The notes beneath the pieces were generated by a model. It ran no database searches. It worked only from the letters and a program-made list of their open reading frames with translations, and had not been told where the DNA came from. A program made the translations under genes and the position numbers. A DNA stretch of 64,000 nucleotides from Cervus elaphus (Eukaryota; Chordata; Mammalia; Artiodactyla; Cervidae), in the NCBI RefSeq assembly GCF_910594005.1, contig NC_057818.1, positions 12,956,501-13,020,500 on the forward strand. Direction: 5' to 3'. Position 1 is the first letter of the stretch, and every line of letters begins with the position of its first letter. Below are positions 1 through 10,599 of this stretch, piece after piece.

Positions 1-439
1 CTCCCGGGGGTGCTGCTGCTCTGCCTCCCGCCTGAGAGGGCCTGGGGAGACTTTGCTCCTCTGGCGTCACTCTGGCCAGAAGGGGCTGGAGAGGTGCTTC
101 GTAGTGACCTCCCTCAGCCACCAGCGCCCCGCGCGGACTCTGGGGGCTCCGGCCCTGCGTCCTGCCTGCCGCAGCACTGCCCCCCGTCTCCGGGCGATGG
201 AACCCTGCCCGAGCCCCGTCCCTCCAGGGCTCGCTGGCAAGGCCATGACATGCTGACCGGCTGCTCTCCCACCCACATCCACCCTTGTCTGGCCAGGTGA
301 AGAGGTCCTCCCCTTGCCGTGTCTTTCCCTGCTTGGGCCATCTGTCCGGGTGGCATCAGGGGCTCGCTCCCTCTGCCCAGGTGACTCTCTGAGGACACAG
401 CCTGCGTGGACGTCCAGTACAGCAAGCTCGGGAAGCCGC
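1..439. other. Unique GC-rich sequence, no feature seen
   Basis: No repeat family, splice-framed exon or RNA gene is recognised. Short open frames on both strands are what GC-rich DNA gives by chance. Confidence 0.6.
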
Positions 440-620
440 GGTAGCCAGAGATGGAGTTTTCCATTTGCATCCTCTTTTCAAATATTTTCAGAATCTGGAA
501 ACAATTAAAGTGGCCCAGTGGGGGCCGCTTTTATTAAATCAAAGCTCTCAGGCTGTTGTGCTTGTTGGATTGATGCTGCCCTGGGCTGGCCGCTTTGTTA
601 ACGCTCCATCCTGCGTGCGG
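440..620. promoter_or_regulatory. Candidate conserved noncoding element (enhancer-like)
   Basis: An AT-richer island in GC-rich surroundings that matches no repeat I know. It contains a homeodomain word CAATTAAAG (502-510), a TCF/LEF word ATCAAAG (538-544), an AT-rich stretch TTATTAAATC, and GTTAAC (597-602, an HNF1 half site) preceded by CTTTG. This dense mix of developmental motifs in a low-repeat block is typical of conserved enhancers. Conservation itself cannot be seen from one sequence, so this is inference. Confidence 0.35.
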
Positions 621-2884
621 CCTTGAAGGAAATGCACACCAGAGGGAGGAAAAATCCATTTAGTCATCCTCTGCAGCCCCGGCTCCCGAGAGCCGCAGAG
701 GACGTCGCCCTGGGTGTTTCCGGGGTGGGAGCAGTTCTGTGTGAGGTCCTGCCATCCGCCCAGGAAAGAGCGGTTTCTAAATGTGCCTGTCTGCAGCCTC
801 CGACAGCCCATCCATCCCCAGCTAGACGGAGCAGGAGGAGTGGGAGGCAGGCGGCCTTGGGGCAGACGCACCTGGCTTCAGGGATCTGCCTGTTCTCACA
901 GAGGCCTGCGGTTCTCCGTTTCATGACCGCGGCCGGCGTCCCCATCTTCATGGCTTGTCTGGGGGCAAAGCAGAGGCTGTCAGGCCGGCCCGTGCCGCCC
1001 ACCCCTTTCATCCTGCCGGCTCAGCTTCCAGCCGCCTGCCCTTGAGTGGCTTTCTTTCCCAGGTGCTTCTGGGGCCCCAAATGTATCCCTGGCCTGTGGC
1101 CAGACATGTTAGGAGCCGCGCCCTTCCTGGTGACTGCAGGGAACTGGTGTATCAACAGCTGGGCACCCTTCCATCATCAGGGGGACCCTGAGCTCCAGGC
1201 AGGATCGGCGGGGTTGAGGGCTGGCTGACCTGCCCGGCAGAGTGCTTCCCTTCCCTTCTCCCTCCCCTCCTGCCCACGTGACGTCACATGAAGGCATGTA
1301 CCTGGGTCTTCGCCTGCTCTCCTGGGGCTGGGTGGGGGCCGGGCATCTCAGGGACCCAAGGCCTGGAGGCGGTGGCGAGCTGTGGTTATTGGTGTCAGCG
1401 GTCTCTGAGGGGCACATTGGAGAGGCACCGCGAAGCCTGAGAAGCCCCTCCAGGTCAAGGAGGGCAGCCACGCTGAGCCTGTAAGGTTTATGGACTGGCT
1501 CACCTGTAATGAACAGCGTCAAGATGTTTGTCCGTCCCGAGAGGAGGTCGGGGCTGCTGGAACCCTAAAACTAGGCCAGAGGGGCCGTGGTGTCTCTGGG
1601 GTCACAGGCCTGCAGGGGCCTTCTGGCCCCACGCTCCCCTTCCCTACCATCCTGGGTGCTGGGACAGAGTCCCAGTGGGGAGAGCAGCTCAGCTGGGGGA
1701 GGGGCGAGGGAGGGGGCAGCCTCTGGGTCACATTCTGGCTGAGACGCGCCTGGTTCTGGGGGAGCAGCTGGAGGCCCCAGGGCTGGGGTGGGGGCACCTG
1801 GCGGAACTTGCAGGGGCCTCGGGGCCAGGCTGGGGTCTGCAGGGCGCCTTCTCTTATGGATGCTCCTTCTAAGTACCCTCCTGCCTCCGTGTTTCCCTCT
1901 GTGGAGGGCACCCTGCACCCACCACAGGCGGGGGACCCCACCCCCCGGGGGCACAGGTGTGTCGGCCAAGCGGGTCCCCAGGCCCACGTCCAGCGCTCCC
2001 GTCGTCACCACCGTCTGCTCCGGGAGCTGCGGGGCAGGTGGGCCCCAGCCCTCCTCTCCCTCTCGGGTCTGGGTTCTCACGCGGTGGCTCCTCCCGCCCC
2101 TCAGCCGCGCCTCCGGGAGCAGCACTGTGTCCCCGCCAGCTTCCCGCTCGAGAACGATCCATCCCTCCACGCTCCAAGGCAGCGTGTCTGGCCTTCACCA
2201 TCCTTGGAGTTAATCCTTTGACAACTTTTGCTGTCTCTCCCCGGGTTTGAGGTCTGTTCATGTTTCTGCTGCTGCCTCTCGGATGAATTTTGGCAGTTTT
2301 TACTCTCCTGGAAAACTGTTCGGTTTTGGTGCGATCTTCCCACGTGCGCCGTTCAGCTGCACGCGGCATTCCTTCACCCCTTGAAGCAGCCGCCCGATGG
2401 CTCGGTGCCCCCGGCCCCGGTCTCCCGGCCCCTCTGAGAAGCCACCTGCTGGCCTCACACTGCGGCCGGCGAGCTGGGCACCGGGGCAGTAAGGCCCTGT
2501 GGCCACACTCGGGGGCCTGATGTAGGGACAGGCGGAGCGGAAGCCTGCAAGGCTGCCTGTGCCAAGCGCCCCGCGTCTTCTCAGGCAGGAATGGAAGCCA
2601 GGGCTGGCTGGGAGATGACACGATGACAGCCTGCAGGCAGGTGGCGCCAGCCCTGGGGCCACATGGGCCTGCTCCCCGGGGCCGGGGGACCAAGAACAGC
2701 CTCTCCGGGCGCCGGTGACCTCATCTCCCTCGTGGGGCGAACGTCCCCCACTGCCCCGACGGGTGTGAGGGTTGGAAGGGGAGACACGGGGTCATGAAAG
2801 CTCAGCGAAACGTCTACCTGAGAAGGGTGGATTCTCTGCTTGTAGTTCCACCTCCACACGCCTGCCCTTGAAATACCTTAAAAG
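621..2884. other. GC-rich, stop-poor unique sequence without a supported gene
   Basis: No repeat is recognised over about 2.2 kb. From about 1.5 to 2.7 kb several frames on both strands are open for 140-274 codons at once. They overlap one another and translate to proline-, glycine- and arginine-rich sequence with no domain. That is the signature of composition rather than coding. Confidence 0.55.
1275..1290. promoter_or_regulatory. Composite E-box / cAMP response element
   Basis: The 16 bases CACGTGACGTCACATG join a palindromic E-box CACGTG (1275-1280) to a full palindromic CRE TGACGTCA (1279-1286), followed by a CACATG E-box-like word. CREB/ATF proteins bind the CRE and USF/MYC/TFE-type bHLH-ZIP proteins bind CACGTG. 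Both core words carry a CpG, which tends to decay in methylated DNA, so their survival is suggestive. No promoter or transcript is visible next to it. Confidence 0.45.
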
Positions 2885-3345
2885 AGCTTATACAGGCATA
2901 TTCCCCACAGCATGATTCACAACAGCCAAAAGGTAGAAATGGTCGAAATGTCCATCAACAGATTAAAAAAACAACAACACGAACAGGGTCCATCCACACA
3001 GTGGAGTATTACTCAGCCGTAAAGAGGAATGCAGCGCAGACAAAGGCTACGATGTGGTGAACCTTGACGACAGCCTGCAGGGTGAAGGAGGCCAGCCACA
3101 GAAGGCTGCGTGTGGGTGACTCCACGTGTGTGAAGTGTGCGGAGCTAGCTCACCCGTGGAGGCGGGGAGAAAGCGGAGGAGCCGTCGCCAGGGGAGTGAC
3201 TGCCAGCGGGCACAGCGTCTCTGCGTGGGGCAATGAGAACGTCCTGGAACCACGCAGAGGTCATGGCCGCACACTGGAGTGACGGTGTGAAATGCCACCG
3301 AGTTGTTTGTTCTGAACGTGGTTAACGTGTCCAAGGGTATCGTCT
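2885..3345 (+). mobile_element. L1M-type LINE-1, 3' end
   Basis: A diverged copy of the 3' end of an old mammalian L1. The order of landmarks fits: the 'attcacaacagccaaaag' block, 'tccatcaacagatt', 'gtggagtattactcagcc', then the 3' UTR-like 'gaacgtcctggaacca' and 'gtgaaatgccaccgagttgt'. No reading frame survives. Confidence 0.75.
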
Positions 3346-4394
3346 GTGTGTTTGGCCCCCATGACGGAAGGAAGGGAGGGGTTGGGGTGTTTTGGCGACG
3401 CCTGTCAGGATGGCCCGGGATGGGTCCCAGCGGCTGTGTGCTCTGCTCCCTGGGGTATTTCGGGGTGCTCCATGAGCAGGGGTGATGGGTGGCTTCGTCT
3501 CTGCAGTGCTGACAGGGCCCGGGTACCTTTTCCTATCTCCCCAGCAGGAGGGGCGGGACCCAGGGTGAGGGTCTGGGCTGATGGAGTCCCTGGCTTCTGT
3601 CCCTGGAGCAGGTCACCCATCAGCTCCTCAGTGCAGGAAGCCACGCCCTGTGGGCTTCCTGGGGGACCAGCCCTGCTCCTGCAGTTCGTGAGGAAGAGGA
3701 GGCATATTCTGTGGTTTATCTGTCAGCAGACTTGAGGGTCAAAGTGTCCCTAACTTTAGTTCTCTGGCAGCCCGTGTCCAGCGCTGGGAGGTTGTCAGGA
3801 CTGAGAGTCCGCCTGGGGTCCTGCTGGGGCCGCCTGCAGAGCGTGGCATGGCATGGTGGCAGGGGGACCTGAGTTGCCCTCCTGACCCCCACGGGCACAG
3901 GGAGGTTCCAGAGCCACAGAACCAGGAGTTGGGAGGAGGATGGGCAGTTCTCGCTAGAACAGCCAGAGCCCCAGCCCCTCAGCCTGGGACATGAAGGCCC
4001 TGCGGGGTCAGGGGGACAGAGAGGAAACCAGGGCCCAGGGGCCTGGGGAGGGGCATGGGCCCTCAGACCAGCAGGAGCGTCCTGATGGAGGGACCTGCAT
4101 CTCACACACTCAGGCCTTGGCGTGAGTCTCAGCTGTCTCACCAGACTGGTAAATAGCTACTGAATTTGAACCACGCCAACAAAAGGAGAGAAGGTTCTAG
4201 AGCCAGCACCCAGTATTCCACCCCCAGGTCTGTGGGCATCAAGGCCAAATCCCAAAGGTCTGTTCTGGGGTGGGGAGCAATCAGGGTGCAGAGCCTCTAG
4301 GGGCCCAGCATGGCTTTGTTAAGGTCATGACCCCACCAGCCTGGGCGCAGGCGGAGCCCAGCAGAGGTGCACCAGGGTGCCGAGCCCCACGCCC
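3346..4394. other. Unique sequence, nothing recognised
   Basis: GC-rich and without a recognised repeat or coding signal. Open frames here are under 145 codons and overlap on opposite strands. Confidence 0.5.
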
Positions 4395-4408
4395 CCAGCA
4401 GATGGCAC
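4395..4408 (+). promoter_or_regulatory. CTCF-like motif, forward
   Basis: CCAGCAGATGGCAC fits the CTCF core consensus CCASYAGRKGGCRS at every position. CTCF is the zinc-finger protein that anchors chromatin loops and insulates enhancers. Motif only; occupancy is unknown. Confidence 0.45.
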
Positions 4409-4680
4409 CCTTGGCCCAAGAAGGGAAAAGGCAGATGGCTGAGTTGCAGGCCTTCACGCTGCCCTCTGACCCAGTGTTTCTGCACATGTGGGTACCAGGC
4501 CGCACAGAGGCCCAGTCTCAGCTCTCGCAGGGCTGTGGGCAAAGCCAGCACCCAGGGTCCCCATCCAAACAGTGGATGTGTTTCCTGCCTCGGAGGGTGG
4601 GGAGCCCGGAGATTATTTAGCCACCTGCTAGCCCGGCAGCCAGAGCCGCAGAGGAGGAGTGCTCAAGCCTTAGGTCAGGT

Positions 4681-4790
4681 TGGCAGGGTTCACATCCCTG
4701 CTTTGCAGATGAGGAAACTGAGGGCCAGAGAGGGTGCGGTGCATTACTTGCCCAAGGTCATACAGCTGGCAGGACTCGACCAGCCAGTTG
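4681..4790 (-). mobile_element. MIR SINE, reverse orientation
   Basis: The reverse complement of the conserved MIR core is visible: 'gcagatgaggaaactgagg', 'ccagagagg', then 'ttgcccaaggtcatacagctgg'. MIR is an ancient tRNA-derived SINE shared by mammals, so this copy predates ruminants. Confidence 0.85.
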
Positions 4791-4834
4791 TGTGCTGGAA
4801 AGCTGGAAAGACCCTTCTGCTGTAGCCAAGTGCT

Positions 4835-4920
4835 TGCTTTCTGCACTGCTGGAGCACTTTACACAAATCACCTCACTTAATCCAGAGGAGGAAACTGAGG
4901 CAGGGTGACCTACGGAAGTG
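4835..4920 (-). mobile_element. MIR-type SINE fragment
   Basis: It shows the block 'gagcactttacacaaatcacctcacttaatcc' (split here: 'gcactttacacaaatc' and 'cctcacttaatcc') followed by 'gaggaaactgaggc', the reverse-strand 3' part of MIR. It lies about 45 bp from the preceding MIR and is a separate copy, because the core is repeated in the same order. Confidence 0.75.
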
Positions 4921-5690
4921 GGCCAGAAGCCTCAGATCTTGTTTGCGGTGGACCAGGAAGTCTGGCTCAGACCTCAGCCAGGTCAGAGTCATCCAATTAG
5001 CCACAGCTTTCTCAGCACCTCCTGTGTGCCCCTACAGTCTGCTTGAGGAGAAAGATGTGAGTGAAATCAGCTGCCAGTCACCGAGCAGTTACAGCCCCAG
5101 CAGGACCGGGGAGGAGACTGCCCGGTGCCTTGGGGCAGCGTTAAAGATGTTTGATCCAGAAAGGCTGGTGGGATCAGGGAGGCCTCTGGAGCCTGGTGAC
5201 CAGAGGCAGTTGGCCCAGGAGGTGCAGAGGGGCGGTGGCGAGTGACTTTCCTCCAGGTGTAGTCCAGGGCGGGGGCGGGGGGCCCAGGCAGCAGCGCCAG
5301 GGTCACCCAGAGCCTCAGGAATGCACTGTCCGGCCCCAGGCTCACCGGGGCTCTGCCGAGTCCAGGGCAGGGCCTGACCCTCTGTGTTTCTAATAGCTCC
5401 CCCAAGCCACGGGTGCCTAGAGGAGACCCCGAGTGACCCTGGGACATGGACGCCAGGCCCTTGACTGGGGCGGTGTGTGGTTTCCTCGTACCGCCGCTTC
5501 AGGGCTCCTTCCTGCCCGGGGAAACCTCAGATCTGGTGCCGTCTCTGCGGGCAGGGGCCGTGGGCAGTAAGACAGGCCCTGGGGGCTTTCCTGGCTCCAC
5601 TCCCGGGAGGCAAAGTGGTGGCCACTCTTGACCTAACTGCGTGGTCCCGTTTAAACCATGCAGCTGTTCCACAAAGAAAGTCCTCAGTAG
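4921..5690. other. Unique sequence, possibly a weak L2 remnant
   Basis: Mostly unrecognised. 'cagcacctcctgtgtgcccctacag' around 5014-5038 resembles the reverse strand of an L2 or MIR 3' end but is too short to call. A G-rich tract at 5267-5283 could fold as a G-quadruplex. Confidence 0.35.
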
Positions 5691-5694
5691 GTCC

Positions 5695-5770
5695 CATTTT
5701 ACAGATGACAAAACTGAGGAGAGAGGTGCCCACTTCTCTGGGCCAAAGTGCAGGATTTGATCCCAAGCGG
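5695..5770 (-). mobile_element. MIR fragment
   Basis: 'cccattttacagatgacaaaactgagg' (core split as 'ttttacagatgacaaaactg') followed by 'gatttgatccc' matches the reverse strand of MIR. It is short and diverged. Confidence 0.65.
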
Positions 5771-6099
5771 GACTCACCCTGCCCTCATGGAGGGGGGACC
5801 CCCCCCACCCCTGACCCAGGCACTCCAGGTCAGCCTGAGACCCTGTCTCCTGGCCATGGAGCCAGGGACCCGAGTCTGCGGGAGCATCTGCCGCCTGAGG
5901 CAGGGGCTCTGTGCGGGTCACCCAGCAAAACTTTTTCTGTTTTTACTTGCTTGTTTCTCATTAGGTTGTTGTTTTTTGTGTGTGTGAAAGGTGATGTGAC
6001 ACTTAAAAACGCAGACTCATTAAAAAAAAACAAGCTTACTTGACCCCAGGCTGACTTGTGCTTCCCCTGTGAGCGTGCATCCCTGGAGGTGCTGTTTCA
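5771..6099. other. Unique sequence with A/T-rich end
   Basis: No gene. The right part, 5935-6035, is T-rich then A-rich, including nine A residues near 6022. It may be flank or low-complexity sequence associated with the following SINE. Confidence 0.4.
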
Positions 6100-6355
6100 A
6101 TGTTCGTGTTTGCTGCACCGGGTCTTGCTTGTGCACACCAGGTCTTGGTTGCATCACGAGGGACCTTTCATGACGGCGCGCGGGCTTCTGTCTAACTGTG
6201 GCGCTTGGGCTCTGGAGCGAGCCGGGCTCAGTCGTTGTGGCACGTGGGCTTAGTTGCCCCACGCCATGTGCGATCTTAGTTCCCGGACCAGAGATCGAAC
6301 CTGTGCCCCTGCCTCGAAAGGTGGATTCCTGACCACTGGACCGCCAGGGAAGTCT
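6100..6355 (-). mobile_element. CHR-2-type tRNA-Glu SINE
   Basis: Read on the minus strand, it begins with the tRNA-derived head, where 'ccagggaagtc' and 'gaccactgga' hold the A-box region and 'agagatcgaacc' the B-box. The body follows, with its repeated 'gcgcgggcttc' and 'gtggcacgtgggcttag' words. This is the long CHR/CHR-2 SINE of whales, hippos and ruminants. The copy is diverged. Confidence 0.85.
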
Positions 6356-7419
6356 CTTCTTATTATCTTTTCACCTCAAATGTTTTGGGCATATGTGTGT
6401 ACCCACAGCTTTTTAAAATGCATACGAGATGAAGTTCTGTGGTGTGGAAGACAGGCTTTGGGGGGTCTGGTTTGTTCCTCCAGCTCAGGTGTGGAGCGTC
6501 CTGGCTCACGCCGGGAGAACGGGAGACAAGCCGGGAGGGAGGAAGCTCCAGGTCTGAGTCCCTGGGGCGAGGGGTACCCGTGTTTTCCCGTTCCCAGGTA
6601 TGAACTCGTCTGCCAAGCCTGCCATGAATCCCACAGGAGGAAGCTTCCAACGATGGTGCCTCCATCTCCCCCGCTCCATAACCGGGGTCGCACCCCCCTC
6701 CCTGCCTCCTCCTTGGAGTGGATGGGGAGCAGATGGGCCCCCGTATCTGAGTGCCTGTGAGTTCCCCAGGAGCTGGGCCAGGGCTGCAGGTTCTGAACCC
6801 CAGCTTCTCTTGTCTTCAATCAAATCCCTGAGAGTCTGACAATCCCCGAAGTTAGGGTCTGAATTTTGAGAGAAGCCCATCTCTCAATGGAAGGAATATC
6901 ATCTCAGAGCATACAGGGGCCTTTAATCTTGTGGATCACTAGCCAAGGAGACAGCCGTTCATTGAGTTAAAGTGAGTGACTCCAGGAATTCCCAGTGGTA
7001 TGCTTAATTCTTTGCACCCCCAGAGTTGAGGGAGGGAAAATTCAACCCCACTTGGGGCCCCAGAAAGTGTTCCCTTTCACCCAGGGCTGCTGAAGTCAGC
7101 ACTTTCGTTGGCAGTTTTCCCAGAACTGGAAGGTCTGCAGCTCTCGTTCCAGAGCTTGTGTCATTTAGGAGCAGACCGAGCTGGCCCTTGGGGACCCAGC
7201 TTCTCTACAGGTGGAGCCTGAGGTGTGTGGGGCGGGGAGCTTGGGGCCAGGATCGAGGAGGCTGTGGGGAGCACACCCCCAGCTCCTGCTTCCGTCTGCC
7301 AGTGACCTTGACAAAGTCCCTCACTGGTCCCGGATGTGAATTCTCTGCCCAAGATGCCTCCAGCACCGGTCTCTGATTCCACCCATGGTGGTTGTCTCCC
7401 GGCTGAGATCGCTGGGGCC
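6356..7419. other. Unique sequence, nothing firm
   Basis: No supported gene. 'aggaattcccagtggtatgctt' near 6984 (core 'ggaattcccagtggtatg') faintly recalls the head of a CHR SINE, but no B-box follows. Confidence 0.45.
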
Positions 7420-7424
7420 CACGA

Positions 7425-7600
7425 CCTCTTTTATTTGGGGGCCTCTGCCTCACATCATTCCTGCAAACTATTATTATCATTTTCCAAAACATCACCCTTC
7501 CGCGTATTTAATAAACGCCTTTCCTTTTTCAAAGCCCTTTGAGGACACTGTTTTGTGTTATCATATATGGTTTCTTAGAAAAACAAGGCAGAAAGAGGCA
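7425..7600. promoter_or_regulatory. Candidate conserved noncoding element
   Basis: A repeat-free AT-rich island in GC-rich flanks. It contains 'ctattattatcatttt', 'gtatttaataaacgcc' (a FOX/homeodomain-like ATAAACG) and 'atcatatatgg'. The abrupt drop in GC and lack of any known repeat suggest constraint, which one sequence cannot prove. Confidence 0.25.
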
Positions 7601-8104
7601 GAAAGCCGGGGACAAGGCGCTGTCCCACAGCTGAGCTGATGTGGCCGAGGTTGACGTCCCAGGGCGGAACCAGCACCAGATCCTGGGGCCATCCGCCCAG
7701 CCCACCCTGGCTGGGTGTGCTCTGGCAGGCGGCCAGGTGAGCGCTCACCTGGGAAGGGCCAAACCAGATGGAGGAGTCGGGCTTGGTGCCTTTGCTGTGC
7801 TCGTGGCTCTGGTTGCCGTGGGGAAGTTTGGGGAAGATGGGCCTCCCTGCCCTAAAGTTCCTTAAGGACAGATGCAGGAAAAGGTGAAGCAGCAGGCAGC
7901 CTCTCTTCCCACCAAAACACCACTGAGCTTTAGAGCTGCGAGGGTCGGTGCTGGACCTTGAGGGGGCACCTCCCGGGCCTGGAGACGTAGCCGGGTCACA
8001 AATTCTTGACAGAAGGCAAGGGATGGCTTCTTCCTGGAACAGCACTCGGGACGAGGCTCACCCCCCAAGCTGGCCACGGAGAAGCTCAAAGCATTCCCAG
8101 CCAC
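7601..8104. other. Unique sequence, nothing recognised
   Basis: A 156-codon frame lies on the minus strand, but it has no domain and no splice context. Confidence 0.45.
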
Positions 8105-8265
8105 GAGTTAATTAACCCTCCCAGCACCTCTCCAAAGGAGATAATTATTACTCATATCCCCTCCATAGGTGGTTAAACCCAGGCCCACAGGGGTTGAGCG
8201 AGTGTATTAAATGCCCCATAGAGAAGTTACTCTGCATCAGAGCTTAATCTAACCTGCCTCTTAAT
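8105..8265 (-). mobile_element. MIR SINE, reverse orientation
   Basis: 'ttaattaaccctcccagcac', 'attattactcatatcccc', 'ccaggcccacaggggttgag' and the downstream 'agagcttaatctaacc' follow the order of reverse-strand MIR. Very diverged. Confidence 0.55.
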
Positions 8266-8307
8266 TAGTCGGGGCGATTAGTTTCCAGCTACTTTCAAAG
8301 ACTCCAG

Positions 8308-8336
8308 TTTTTTTTTTTTTTTCTTCTTCTTCTTCT
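8308..8336. repeat. Poly-T and (CTT)n low-complexity tract
   Basis: Fifteen T residues are followed by about four to five CTT units. It may be the tail of a minus-strand retroposon whose body is no longer recognisable, or a simple slippage tract. Confidence 0.85.
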
Positions 8337-8339
8337 AAA

Positions 8340-9240
8340 AACCATATGCAATGCTCCAGAAAAAGAAAACCCCAGAAGAACATAAATCTCAAACTGTGTC
8401 CAACTTGGTCTCTGTGGGCAGAGCTGAGGGGAATGGATGTGGGGGACGGGGGGAGTTCTACCCTGAAGGCTCTGCTTCTTAGGTGAATCGGCCCTTCCCA
8501 GCTGATGGATGATGTCTTTATGGGATAGGTGGGAGGGCGGCAAGAGATTAGAATTCCTTCTAAGCCTTGTTGCCACGCTCCTGCTTTCAGAAGATCTAGA
8601 AGCAATGCTGGAGAGATTCAGGTGTCTGTGCAGGGCACAGTCCCCATGATATGTGGGATTAATTAGCCAGAAGTCTCAGGGCCCTAGGTTCAGCCACCCC
8701 ATCTGCAGAGCGCTGGCTTCCTTTGGGGCCTCAGGGCTTGTATTTGCCCAACTGAGGTCTTGGGCGGCCCTCATGGTGCTGGGGGGACCTCAGGGGCCAT
8801 CCTCTGGCCACCACGCCTTTTCATTGTTCCTTAACGACCACTTCCCAGCAACCTGCCTCCTGCAGGGGTTGACTCATTTTAGAGCCTTCCTTCCTCCAGA
8901 CTTGTGAAAGTTGCTTTCATCAAAAGCCTGCTCCAGAGTTCTCAGGTCTTTGGGGGGATCCTGGGGGGTTTATGGAATCAGTGAGGGCTGCATATCCCAG
9001 ACTGCCGGGAGGGAAAGTTTGGTGATGAGGATGCTGAGCCCGCAAAAGAATGGGATTTGCTCAAGGGGGTTGGGGGGACCCCAAAGGCTCTTTGTTTTTC
9101 CCAGGAGGATTTTATCATGAATATGACTTCCCTTCTTTCTGTCCATGATTTTGTATGTTTTCTATAACCAGGTTTCTTAAGTCCAGATTCACCTTCATTG
9201 CCTACTGCGAGGTTTTGTTCCCTGGTTAACTTGTATAATT
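8340..9240. other. Unique sequence, nothing recognised
   Basis: Moderate GC with no repeat or coding signal that can be supported. Confidence 0.45.
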
Positions 9241-9244
9241 CAGT

Positions 9245-9500
9245 GCTTTATTACTAGTTCCTAATGCCGCATAACCAGTCACCCCCAAACCTAGTGGCCT
9301 AAATCCGCAATGAGCATTGACTGTCTCTCCTGTTTTTTGTCGACTGGGGCTTCGGCAGCGGCTCGACTGGGTAGTTCTAGCCGGAGGTTTCTCAAGACAT
9401 TGGCAGGGGCTGGAATCGGCAGGCAGACCTGGCCCAGGGTGGGAGGCTTCTCTTCCAAAGGGAGCCCTCGCATGGCAGGAGCTGGGTTCTGTCAGTGTGG
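9245..9500 (-). mobile_element. Probable ancient LTR-like repeat, antisense
   Basis: 'cctaatgccgcataaccagtc' (core 'ccgcataaccagtcacccc'), 'cctagtggcctaaa', 'gactggggcttcggcag' and 'gtagttctagccggagg' follow the order of a common old mammalian repeat. That repeat typically reads 'aattaccacaaacttagtgg...cttaaa' and probably belongs to the MaLR/MLT class. The family name is uncertain. Confidence 0.4.
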
Positions 9501-9733
9501 GGCGTCTGTCCCCGGGGCTGGGTGAGGGAACTTGCAGCCTGGCAGCTGGACCCCCAGTCGGGTGGAAGGGGTGTAACCTTGGCTGTCCCAGCCCCAGGAG
9601 TCGTGCCCTGTCCCTGGCACCGTTATTTCACTGGCCACTCAGGTCCCTGCCCTTGGTTCACTGGCCTCCAACACCCCCATCCCTGCTCTGTCCTCCCCAA
9701 GAGCTGAATTGGCAGAAGCTGGAAATAGCCTGC

Positions 9734-9747
9734 GGGGGGGGGGGGGG
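9734..9747. repeat. Homopolymer run of 14 G
   Basis: Fourteen consecutive G residues. Such runs are unstable in replication and sequencing and can form G-quadruplexes. The exact length should be treated with caution. Confidence 0.9.
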
Positions 9748-9769
9748 CGCTGTGGAAGCTGGAGAAGGG

Positions 9770-10075
9770 TGGGCGCCCCAGAGCCGCTTGGCCTCGCGGG
9801 CTCGCAGTGGGGGCCGCGGGCGCAGCCCGGTCGTGCACACCCTTCTCTGGAGCCCAGGGGCCTCTCGAGGCCCGCGGCCCTCACGTGCTCAGACTGGGCC
9901 AAGCCGGCAGCCAGAGGGCCCAGAGGGGCCCGGAACTACACCCAACACGGCGGCCCTTTGTGAGGGGTTGGGGGGGCGGTGAGGAGAGCCGGTGTGAGTC
10001 CTCGGACGCCCTCCCCCGGTGAACCGCGGAACTGCAGGAGGCAGGCTTCCACTGCACGGTCAGGCCCGCGGGTGG
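9770..10075. promoter_or_regulatory. CpG-rich segment
   Basis: CpG is locally dense (for example 'cctcgcgggctcgcag', 'ggccgcgggcgcagcc', 'gaggcccgcggccc'). It is followed at 10600-11010 by a second such segment, with a MIR and a Bov-tA between them. CpG islands mark promoters or unmethylated regulatory DNA. No start site or exon is seen. Confidence 0.35.
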
Positions 10076-10164
10076 GCCCAGCAGAGGACACTGGGCCAGA
10101 GCGAAAAGAACCCTTGCAGCTGTTTTCGTGCCGCTGGGCGTGTCCGCAGGGCCTCCCAAGCGTA

Positions 10165-10318
10165 TCGGCTCATGTAAGCCTCAGACAAGCCCTGGGGAGT
10201 GCGGACTGCTGTCCTCCCCCTTGTAGAGATAAGGAAACCGAGGCCCAGAGAAGGGAAGTCCCTTGCCTAAGGCCGCACAGCTGGGAAAGGGTGGAGCTGG
10301 CATTTGAACCCAAGGAAT
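10165..10318 (-). mobile_element. MIR SINE, reverse orientation
   Basis: 'gagataaggaaaccgaggccc', 'agagaagggaagtcccttgcc', 'gccgcacagctggg' and 'catttgaacccaagg' match the reverse strand of MIR well. It ends directly against the Bov-tA at 10321, which may have inserted into its 5' portion. Confidence 0.85.
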
Positions 10319-10320
10319 CC

Positions 10321-10530
10321 GGGCTTCTCTCCCTGGCTCAGCTGGTAAAGAATCCACCTGCAATGCAGGAAATCTGGGTTCGATCCCTGGGTCGGGAAGA
10401 TCCCCTGGAGAAGGAAATGGCAACCCACTCCAGAGTTCTGGCCTGGAGAATCCCATGGACAGAGGAGCCTGGTGGGCTGCAGTCCGTGGGGTCACAAGCA
10501 TCGCACACGACTTAATGACTTAAAACCACC
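10321..10530 (+). mobile_element. Bov-tA SINE
   Basis: A ruminant composite SINE. It has a tRNA-Glu-like head with 'ctcagctggtaaagaatcc' (A-box region) and B-box GGTTCGATCCC, joined to the BovA body 'aaggaaatggcaacccact' and 'gtggggtcacaag'. The tail is degraded ('cacgacttaatgactt'). Confidence 0.95.
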
Positions 10531-10599
10531 ATAATCTGATCCCACCCTGATCCCTGCTACCCGGGTGCCTCCTGCTGCTGCCTGGGCGCCCCTGGGCCT

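Noticed and set aside
1490..2693. Frames of 243 codons (plus), 274 and 199 codons (minus) as possible exons
   Set aside because: They overlap in several phases on both strands and give Pro/Gly/Arg-rich sequence without a domain. GC-rich composition explains them.
6980..7025. Possible head of a CHR SINE
   Set aside because: Only about 20 bases resemble the head, with no B-box or body.
10321..10420. tRNA gene from the A-box and B-box-like sequences
   Set aside because: The boxes belong to the tRNA-derived head of Bov-tA. The cloverleaf is not intact. The same holds for the other Bov-tA and CHR copies.
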